A stretch of DNA of 64,000 nt, from the NCBI RefSeq assembly GCF_001189955.1, contig NZ_LFLT01000015.1:45533-109532 (forward strand). The letters run 5' to 3'. Source of the stretch: Herbaspirillum chlorophenolicum. GTDB lineage: Bacteria; Pseudomonadota; Gammaproteobacteria; Burkholderiales; Burkholderiaceae_D. This document shows, in pieces, positions 35,947-43,080 of the stretch. The translations under genes were made by a program, and so were the position numbers. Position 1 is the first letter of the stretch. Each line of letters begins with the position of its first letter. The notes under the pieces were generated by a model. That model searched no databases. It had not been told where the DNA came from and saw only the letters and a program-made list of their open reading frames with translations.

Positions 35947-37581
35947 ATGCGAACCTATTCATGGAAAAGCAAGTCGAGCGAAACGCCTGCCGGAGGCAAA
36001 CGGACGCGTATCGTCGATAGCAATTTCCATGATCGCCGCGACAGCGCGGTCGCACAGCGTTCGCTGATGGAGATGGCGCGAGACAGCGAACGCGCGCTGC
36101 AACGCAAAGAGAATGACAAAGCAAGCGACCAGGATGATGAGAAGGGCACCGATGCGGGTGGATTGATCAGCATGATGCCGGCGGTGACTGTGCAACGGCA
36201 AACGGGGGGAGGTGCGGAAGGGGGCGGTGGAGCGGCCGAGCATCGCAACGACACGGGCCTGCCGGACGGCTTGAAGTCAGGCATCGAGTCGTTGTCAGGC
36301 ATGTCGATGGATCATGTCAAGGTTCATTACAGCTCGGACAAACCTGCACAGCTCAACGCACATGCGTATGCGCAGGGCCGGGACATCCATATTGCACCCG
36401 GGCAGGAACAGCATCTTCCACATGAGGCATGGCATGTGGTGCAGCAGGCGCAGGGAAGGGTAGCGCCGACTATGCAGGCCAAGGGCGTGTCAATCAATGA
36501 CGACCATGCCTTGGAGCACGAGGCCGATGTTATGGGAGCGCGGGCTCTGCAAGCAAAGCCAGAGCACGGCAATTCGTCATTTGGCGACAGGCGCGTAGTT
36601 GGTATTGCACAGATGGCCGGGGTGATTCAGGCAATTAGGGGAACCGTAGCTACAGCGCAAGGCGAACGCGTCAATTTGGTCAGTCGCCATGACGGCACGT
36701 TTCTAGACCGGAAGACGGGAAGAATCTTTACGCAGGATTTGAACAATCCTGCCATTTTCCATCTACAAGCCGACGATGTTTTACCTATCGATCAAGGCAT
36801 CGAGCAAGATGGGGAAGAGGAAGAGGGCGGCATGGAGCAAGATGGTGCCGACATGGAGGAGGAAGAGCCGCAGGGGCCGCTGCGCGCTGCATTCCTCAAC
36901 GCGCGCCATGCCATTGAACAACATCTCGGTCGCGGCCTGACGGGCCAGGAATGGGATGTAATTGCCGACCACGCCGCCGATGCCATTAATAACATGCGCA
37001 CATACGGATTGAATCCGGTCACGGAATTGTCCGGTCCTAACGGCGCCTCGTGCATTCCGACATCAGACTGGATATATTCCCTGCTAAGACATGGTCCACA
37101 AACTCAGCGCGGTAATGCGGGCGACACCACGACCACGGCGGAAAGATTGGATGCATTGGCTACCGCTATCGAGAATGAAGCGGCAAACAGTATCTACCAG
37201 GTGGTATTCAATCCAGCTCATCACGGCTTCGTTGTCGTGATCGTCGGCGACCTGGCGGAAGTTACCCAAAGCTTCGCGAATTCAGAATTGCTGGGGACCA
37301 ACCTGGAGAACGAGAATTTTACGTTCACGCGCGCCCAAGTGGCGGCTCACCTGCGTAATTTTCTTGATAACGACGAAACCGCAGAAGCGCAAGAAGCGAT
37401 GTTCGAAGGCCGTATCGATGGCGGTGAGGACGAGGAGACTTATCTTCCGATTCATCCGATTGCCCAGATGCAGTTGAGCTGGAACCGATCCTCGTTGCGC
37501 GCCGATGCAGCAACAGCCATCCAAGGTGAGCTAAACACGCGGGCTAATGCATTGTTCCCGAGAGCACACGGTCAACGTTAA
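35947..37581 (+). CDS. DUF4157 eCIS cargo candidate 2 with possible Cys/His enzyme domain
   Basis: 544 aa from ATG 35947, six bases downstream of AAGGAG (a TTG at 35929 is less likely). N-terminal motif FHDRRDSAVAQRSLMEM, then DUF4157 with H159-E-A-W-H163 and the ending ALEHEADVMGARAL. An acidic, Glu/Asp/Met-rich linker (about residues 280-310) leads to a C-terminal domain of ~240 residues. That domain has Cys369 in GASCIPTS, His425/426 in NPAHHGFVVVIVGD and a following NSELLG region. The Cys-then-His order with a hydrophobic strand after the His resembles papain-fold or transglutaminase-type enzymes, but I cannot assign a family. Base composition is slightly more AT-rich than the structural genes. 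Confidence 0.83.
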   Translation: MRTYSWKSKSSETPAGGKRTRIVDSNFHDRRDSAVAQRSLMEMARDSERALQRKENDKASDQDDEKGTDAGGLISMMPAVTVQRQTGGGAEGGGGAAEHRNDTGLPDGLKSGIESLSGMSMDHVKVHYSSDKPAQLNAHAYAQGRDIHIAPGQEQHLPHEAWHVVQQAQGRVAPTMQAKGVSINDDHALEHEADVMGARALQAKPEHGNSSFGDRRVVGIAQMAGVIQAIRGTVATAQGERVNLVSRHDGTFLDRKTGRIFTQDLNNPAIFHLQADDVLPIDQGIEQDGEEEEGGMEQDGADMEEEEPQGPLRAAFLNARHAIEQHLGRGLTGQEWDVIADHAADAINNMRTYGLNPVTELSGPNGASCIPTSDWIYSLLRHGPQTQRGNAGDTTTTAERLDALATAIENEAANSIYQVVFNPAHHGFVVVIVGDLAEVTQSFANSELLGTNLENENFTFTRAQVAAHLRNFLDNDETAEAQEAMFEGRIDGGEDEETYLPIHPIAQMQLSWNRSSLRADAATAIQGELNTRANALFPRAHGQR

Positions 37582-37667
37582 ACCCAGGGCTTCATTTGTA
37601 GTAGTTCGGACTTGATAGACTTGACGACGAGCAATGCTCCTTCCGGTTCAATTGATCAAAGATAGGT

Positions 37668-39809
37668 ATGGCCGAATCCAGCACAAAAAATAAAGCCAAT
37701 TCATCTCAGTCCGGCAATCAAGTAGCCGACGGGAAGGCTGTTTTCCTGGAAGATAACCGGTCCGCTGCCGCACTCCAGGGGAAGTTTGCCCAAACACTGC
37801 CTCAGGCAACGTTTGTGGACAAACGGCCGGAGGCGCTCCAGCTTAGGTCAATCCGCGAGATGATGGATGGCAGCCAGCGTATTGCACAGCTGCGTGCGGC
37901 CGGTGCGCCGATGGAGAACAGTTCCCGCTCCAAACGGGATGCCGCCTTCGGCGCCATGACGCCAATGAACAATGACGTTGCACAAGCAAAAACGCTTGGC
38001 GAAGATTCAACGCAATCAACTCAACAGCCTGCGCCAAAAACAAACAACACAGGCTTGCCCAATCAGCTTAAAGCCGGCGTCGAATCACTTTCCGGCATGA
38101 GCCTGGATCACGTCAAGGTGCATTACAACTCATCCAGGCCTGCGCAACTGAATGCCCATGCGTATGCGCAAGGAAGCGAAATCCATCTTGCGGCGGGGCA
38201 GGAAAAACATCTGCCGCACGAGGCCTGGCATGTGGTGCAACAGGCGCAGGGCAGAGTCAAACCGACCTTGCAGATGAAAAGCGGCACGCCTGTCAACGAC
38301 GACAAGGGGCTGGAACGAGAGGCGGATATCATGGGGCAGCAGGCGCTGGCGGCAGGCTCATCCCCGGCAACAAATGCTCGCGTAGTACAAGGCGCCGGAC
38401 TTGGCATGCCGGTGCTGCAGCGTTTTTATGTGGAATGCAGCGCCACGGATGAGGGCGCTAAAAGTGCGGAGGATACGGACGGGGGAGAATATTACTATCG
38501 CTGGCAGGAAGGCGAGCGTGATCCTGATCGATATGTTACGAGCAGCAGAAACAATATAACCGGCTGGAAATTTCGGAACTTGTATCGCTATCAGCCGCCG
38601 GATGAAAAGAAACCGGAACCGGTGGAGGCTCCGGCGAAAGCCCCAGCAGCGGTGGCCGGGGCTGGGGTGAAGCTCACCAAACATGATCGGCGACGGCTCA
38701 GAGCGGAAGCCGCAGCAGCGGCTGCGGCTGCGCCAGCGGCAGCAGAATCGGCGCCATTGGCTGCGGCGTCTGGAGAGTCTTCTGGAGCTTCCCCTGCTGC
38801 CGCCCCCGCACGGGCGGAGGTGGATGACGCGCCAGCTCGCGCGGAAGCAAAGGCCGTTGTCGAGACGCCGCAGGCATCTCCCACGCTTCCCTCCGGAGCG
38901 GAGGCGGCGGCAGGCGATTCGGCGTCTGGGCAAGCATCGGCGGAAGCGTCAGCTCAGAGCCAAGATGTAGAGCCGTTTTTGGCCGGAAAGCCTGCCGTTG
39001 TCCCAGCTGGTTCCAAAATCGGGGGAGCGGCAAAGAAACCAGACAGAAGAGCAGCCAAACGGGAAGCGAAAAAGGAGAAAGACCAGGAGAAGCAAGCGCG
39101 AGCAAAGGTAAGAGCTGCAGAAAGAGCTGCGGAGAGAGAAGCGACAGATCAAGAGGCCGCAGATAAAAAGAAGAAAAAAGAGGCTGGACGAGCTGATTAC
39201 GAAAAACGTGAGAAAAAGAAGGAGATAGCAGTACAGGCGGGCACGCGCAATACGCTGAAAACAATCGAAAAGAAGTGGCTAATGGAAGGCGATGGATTTG
39301 ATGTGGTCACCTCAGGAGGCGGCGCAGGAATGCTTCTTCTCACAGGACTGAAGTATGAGATAAAGGACGAAAAAAGAGCGGCGCATATCTCCTTGCCGCC
39401 TGATAAAAGCGGATTGGGTTATGTCTCCGAAGGGCATTTGAAGATTGAAGGCGGACGCAGTGACGGGATTTTGAATCAATACTTTTTTTCGGTTGATGAA
39501 TCAGGCGGAATAAGAAAAATATCCAATTCGCTGAAGGTGCCTACGAAGAATCCAGGAAAGTGGGCAGATTTGGGTGAGGACGGCAACGCAATATGGAGCG
39601 ACCTTGAAAAGCGGATGCGACGCCTGATCTTCACGGTCGAGAAGAACACCGCTGAGGAGCGTGATTCAGCCGCCGCCGGGGCCCCCGCAGCCGCTGCAGC
39701 AGCCCCGGCTGCCGCAGCATATGGAGGCGCGGCCGACGACGACGCTGCCAGCGGCACTGCCGATGTCGATCGTGATGCAGATGCAGATCGCGACGCCGAT
39801 GACGCTTAA
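37668..39809 (+). CDS. DUF4157 eCIS cargo candidate 3 with Ala/Lys-rich middle and unknown C-terminal domain
   Basis: 713 aa. Two N-terminal motif copies are visible (FLEDNRSAAALQGKF and FVDKRPEALQLRSIREM), then DUF4157 with H184-E-A-W-H188. After a short domain with several Tyr/Trp residues (GGEYYYRWQEGERDPDRY), residues ~310-430 are Ala/Pro/Glu low complexity. Residues ~450-520 are strongly charged (KREAKKEKDQEKQARAK, ADKKKKKEAGRADYEKREKK), probably a coiled coil. Residues ~525-665 form a compact mixed domain (EGDGFDVVTSGGGAGMLLLT, LKIEGGRSDGILNQYFFSVD) that I do not recognise; the tail is Ala then Asp/Arg repeats. The RBS is weak. The methyltransferase gene begins within its last codons. 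Confidence 0.8.
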   Translation: MAESSTKNKANSSQSGNQVADGKAVFLEDNRSAAALQGKFAQTLPQATFVDKRPEALQLRSIREMMDGSQRIAQLRAAGAPMENSSRSKRDAAFGAMTPMNNDVAQAKTLGEDSTQSTQQPAPKTNNTGLPNQLKAGVESLSGMSLDHVKVHYNSSRPAQLNAHAYAQGSEIHLAAGQEKHLPHEAWHVVQQAQGRVKPTLQMKSGTPVNDDKGLEREADIMGQQALAAGSSPATNARVVQGAGLGMPVLQRFYVECSATDEGAKSAEDTDGGEYYYRWQEGERDPDRYVTSSRNNITGWKFRNLYRYQPPDEKKPEPVEAPAKAPAAVAGAGVKLTKHDRRRLRAEAAAAAAAAPAAAESAPLAAASGESSGASPAAAPARAEVDDAPARAEAKAVVETPQASPTLPSGAEAAAGDSASGQASAEASAQSQDVEPFLAGKPAVVPAGSKIGGAAKKPDRRAAKREAKKEKDQEKQARAKVRAAERAAEREATDQEAADKKKKKEAGRADYEKREKKKEIAVQAGTRNTLKTIEKKWLMEGDGFDVVTSGGGAGMLLLTGLKYEIKDEKRAAHISLPPDKSGLGYVSEGHLKIEGGRSDGILNQYFFSVDESGGIRKISNSLKVPTKNPGKWADLGEDGNAIWSDLEKRMRRLIFTVEKNTAEERDSAAAGAPAAAAAAPAAAAYGGAADDDAASGTADVDRDADADRDADDA

Positions 39810-41421
39810 AACGACTAATGGCGCTTCCATAGCCCCTGCGGACGCCCCCGATATGAGCTGGCATGTGCTGGAACATGCGCGGCCTTTTTCCGCGTCCTTA
39901 CTATGGCAACTGCAACGCCGTTATTTCAGCGAACGCGGCGCAAGCGCATGGCGGCAAGGAGAGGTGCCGCATTACATCACCAGCAATCCGACTATCGCAC
40001 AGGCATATGCCGAAACCGTGTTCGCCTTTTATCAGGACCGCCAGCGCCTGGCGCCTGCTGCCGAGCCATTGACCATTTGCGAACTGGGAGCGGGGTCGGG
40101 GCGTTTTGCGTTTCATTTTTTGCGTCATCTGGCGCACTTGTGCGCTTCGACGACGGTACCGCTGACGGAGTTTCGTTACGTGCTGACCGACTTTACGCAA
40201 AGCAATCTGGACGCATGGCGCAACCATCCGCGTTTTCAGGCGTGGATCGATGCAGGCTTGCTGGACATGGCGCTGTTCGATGTCAATCGTCCCGATACGC
40301 TGACGTTACAGATCGAAGGTAGTTCATTGGCGACAGACAGCTTGCAGCATCCGCTGGTGGCAATCGCCAATTATGTGTTCGACGGCGTTCCGCAAGAGTT
40401 GTTTTATTTTCAGGATGGCTCGTCCTACGGCTGCGAGATGGCGCTGCTCACGCAAGGCGACCCGTCCGATATGGACGTCACAACGCTGCTTGATCAGGTG
40501 CAGCCACACTACACTTATGCGCCGCTCAGTGTTGCGCCTTGCACGGAAGCTGCCGCGCAGGCCTTGTTTGAACATTACCGAACCACGCTGGCGCGGGCGC
40601 ATGTTTTGTTTCCGCTGGCTGCCTGGCGTTGCCTGACGTTGTTGCATTCGTTCTCGCGCGGCGGATTGCTGCTGCTGTCTGCGGATAAAGGGCAATGCAG
40701 GCAGGAGGCGATCGCACTGAGCGCGCCACCGTCCATGGCGCGCCATGGATCATTTTCATTAAGCGTGAACTATCATGCTCTGCTCAGTTGTGCCGAGTCG
40801 GTCGGCGCTTTGGGCTTGCGCCCGCCGCATCCGCATCGCAGCCTGGCGATCATCGCCTTGCTGCTGGTACCGGCTCCGACGCAGCATGTGGCCACTTGTG
40901 CTGCATATCAACGCCATTTGGCCGAATTCGGCCCGGACGATTTTTATACCCTCGCCAGTTTTCTGGCGCGGGGCATGCACAACATGGGGATCGCTGAAGT
41001 GTTGGCGTACATGCGCTTCAATCGTTTCGATGCACATCAACTGGCGCGAATGATGCCGCGTCTGAAGCAACTGGCGCCCGAACTCGGCAGCGGGCATTTC
41101 CACGATCTTAAGAAAATGTTCGAGCGCTGCTGGGAAGGCTATTTTCCGCTGGGCGAGGAAAACGATCTGGCATTCGATATCGCTTGCTTGCTGTATGAGC
41201 AGAATGACTTTCTCGGCGCGCTGACCTACTTCGTGCGTACCGAGGATATCTATGGCTGCAATCCCGGCGTCTTGTACAACATGGCCGCCTGCCATCAGCA
41301 ACTGGGGCAGTACCGGCAGGCGCGTGCGCTGCTTGAGCAGGTATTGCAGCTCACGCCGGATAACGAGGGGGCGAGGACTTTGCTCGCGGACTTGCAGGAA
41401 GATGCAGCTCCCGATGTGTGA
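39799..41421 (+). CDS. SAM-dependent methyltransferase with C-terminal TPR, end of cargo cluster
   Basis: About 540 aa if started at ATG 39799, which overlaps the preceding gene by 11 bp; ATG 39853 is also possible and no clear RBS decides. Motif I is ICELGAGSGRFAFHFL (residues ~93-108), followed by a strand/acid LTDFTQSNLDAWRNHPRF and a later NYVFDGVPQELFYFQDG. This matches class I methyltransferases of the MidA/NDUFAF7-like type. The last ~70 residues hold TPR-like helices (NDFLGALTYFVRTEDIYGCN, VLYNMAACHQQLGQYRQARA, LLEQVLQLTPDN). Coupling to the cargo gene suggests it modifies a cargo or is itself carried. Substrate unknown. Confidence 0.8.
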   Translation: MTLKTTNGASIAPADAPDMSWHVLEHARPFSASLLWQLQRRYFSERGASAWRQGEVPHYITSNPTIAQAYAETVFAFYQDRQRLAPAAEPLTICELGAGSGRFAFHFLRHLAHLCASTTVPLTEFRYVLTDFTQSNLDAWRNHPRFQAWIDAGLLDMALFDVNRPDTLTLQIEGSSLATDSLQHPLVAIANYVFDGVPQELFYFQDGSSYGCEMALLTQGDPSDMDVTTLLDQVQPHYTYAPLSVAPCTEAAAQALFEHYRTTLARAHVLFPLAAWRCLTLLHSFSRGGLLLLSADKGQCRQEAIALSAPPSMARHGSFSLSVNYHALLSCAESVGALGLRPPHPHRSLAIIALLLVPAPTQHVATCAAYQRHLAEFGPDDFYTLASFLARGMHNMGIAEVLAYMRFNRFDAHQLARMMPRLKQLAPELGSGHFHDLKKMFERCWEGYFPLGEENDLAFDIACLLYEQNDFLGALTYFVRTEDIYGCNPGVLYNMAACHQQLGQYRQARALLEQVLQLTPDNEGARTLLADLQEDAAPDV

Positions 41422-41819
41422 GTAGCGCGCAACCAAGCGTGGCGCCGCAATGGTCGGAAAAGTAAAAGTGAAATCTTGCTGGCGTTTCAGGCCAATAGAT
41501 TGAAAGCGCGTCCACTGGAAATGCTGCAGTGCAAGATGATCTATCCGACTTTCCTTACGGCATGATTACAAACCATTGGTCTTACCGGTGAACGATCGTT
41601 CACTTTTCCTTGTGGGCTATGCCAGGCCAAGCTTATTAAATTTCTGAATGCCTGATATGCGGGAATAAAATCGCCCGCCCCGAGAATCATAAATTGCTTT
41701 GCGGCTATATTTGCGACGTACGCGATAGTTACGTCGGGAGGCAATGACTCCCTAAGCAACTTCATGCAGCGCGATGGTGGGGAAACCTGGCGGGCAAACG
41801 CGCATACAGGGGGATTTTC
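41422..41819. other. Intergenic region between cargo cluster and patatin-like gene
   Basis: No supported gene; a 97-codon minus-strand frame (41541-41834) has no RBS or family. It contains a perfect 16-bp palindrome at 41588-41603 and a looser inverted repeat CGACGTA (41714-41720) / TACGTCG (41730-41736). No clear intrinsic terminator after the methyltransferase gene. It probably holds the promoter of the patatin-like gene and the right border of the injection-system locus. Confidence 0.6.
41588..41603. promoter_or_regulatory. 16-bp perfect palindrome, TetR-type operator candidate
   Basis: GTGAACGATCGTTCAC is self-complementary over 16 bp, and its GAACG-x-x-CGTTC core is the kind of site bound by TetR-family dimers. 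It lies 217 bp before the patatin-like start. No local regulator gene is adjacent. Confidence 0.5.
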
Positions 41820-42935
41820 ATGGGCAATTCGCAAGGGCAGGGGAAAAAGGCTCTGGTGATCGGGGGCGGTGCGCCGAATTCGACGCTGATCGCCGGGGCA
41901 TTGGCGGCATTTCTTTCAGAGGGCGTCGAGTTCGACGTCATTTCAGCGTCCGGCGCCGGGGTCCTGATGGGGCTGCTTTACACCGCGCCGCGCGATGCAT
42001 CGCCGCGTGAAGCGCTCATGCGCTGGGCCGAGGTTGGTGTGGCCGACAGCATCTACAAGCTGTTCCCGGTCAACTACAAGGTGTTCAAGAAGCCCGGATC
42101 GCAAGCCGAAAGCTACCGCGATTCGATGATGGCGCAGCTCAAGACCTTGCCCAGCATGGGGGTGAATCCGTTCGCCGAGATCTTCACCCACCATTTTGCT
42201 GAAGCCTCGGCCAAATGGAACGACTGGATGCATCTGCTGATGTCGGCCTTGTCGCCATCCGATCTCAACTCGGGCAGCCTGGGCCTGTGCGCGCACCTGC
42301 CATTCCTCGAGCAATCCATCGACTTCGACACCGTCGCCAGGATGGGGCCGGAGTTCTACATCAACGCCTACAACATCGACCGCCACCGCATGCAGGTCTG
42401 GGGCAAGCGCGAGATTACCGCGGCCCATGTGCGGGCATCGCTGTCGTTTCCCTTTCTCTATGCGCCGACCGAGATCGATGGCGAGAACTACATCGAAGGC
42501 GCGGCGCTGGATACCCTCAACTTCAATCCATTCATTCCGGGCGCCAACGGCGAGCCGCCGCTGCACGACGATGTCGACACGCTGGTTGTGCTGGACATCC
42601 TGGGCGAGGATCGCCTGATCAGGAAGCCGCGCAATCTTTACGATGCCTGGGTGCGTTCCATCATCACGCCGCTGGTCAAGATTTCCAAGGCCGAGCAGCG
42701 TCTGTTCGAACTCGAACACAATACGGACCCGGCCACCGGAAAGCCGCGCCGCAAGATGCTCAAGGTCGACCTGATGAAGGATGTGCCGCAGCAGCATTGG
42801 CCGGAGATATTGGACTGGTCTTCTTCCAACATGCAACTGCTGTTCGATGTCGGCTACCGCGCCGGCCTCGAATTCTGCCGTACGCACGGCGATGCGCTGG
42901 GCGTGCAGGAGAGGGCGGCGCCGCTGGCAGCATAA
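41820..42935 (+). CDS. Patatin-like protein with altered catalytic motifs
   Basis: 371 aa, ATG preceded by AGGGGGATTTTC. The patatin fold is recognisable: an oxyanion-loop glycine run (ALVIGGGAPNSTLIAGAL), a nucleophile-elbow region (EFDVISASGAGVLMGLLYTA) and a later RASLSFPFLYAPTEIDGENY segment with IEGAALDTLNF. In active patatins the elbow is GxSxG and the dyad acid lies in DG(G/A). Aligned here, the Ser position is Gly (A-S-G-A-G), a Ser lies one residue earlier, and DG is EG. Similar sequences exist across Burkholderiales, so this is likely a conserved variant subfamily rather than a mutation. Lipid substrate, if any, unknown. Confidence 0.82.
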   Translation: MGNSQGQGKKALVIGGGAPNSTLIAGALAAFLSEGVEFDVISASGAGVLMGLLYTAPRDASPREALMRWAEVGVADSIYKLFPVNYKVFKKPGSQAESYRDSMMAQLKTLPSMGVNPFAEIFTHHFAEASAKWNDWMHLLMSALSPSDLNSGSLGLCAHLPFLEQSIDFDTVARMGPEFYINAYNIDRHRMQVWGKREITAAHVRASLSFPFLYAPTEIDGENYIEGAALDTLNFNPFIPGANGEPPLHDDVDTLVVLDILGEDRLIRKPRNLYDAWVRSIITPLVKISKAEQRLFELEHNTDPATGKPRRKMLKVDLMKDVPQQHWPEILDWSSSNMQLLFDVGYRAGLEFCRTHGDALGVQERAAPLAA

Positions 42936-43080
42936 ACGGCATCCTTGCCGACCGCCGGAAGTTCAATCGCGCAAGGCGGCATAAGAACCGGCCAGCGCCT
43001 CAGGCATGGCGAGTGCGGAGACAAAAACGGCTCCGGGACGCATTCCTGGTTTTACTCACTTATTTCATGGACTTTTTATC

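Noticed and set aside
41541..41834. 97-codon minus-strand frame between the methyltransferase and patatin genes
   Set aside because: No RBS, no family, crosses a palindrome and the patatin start.
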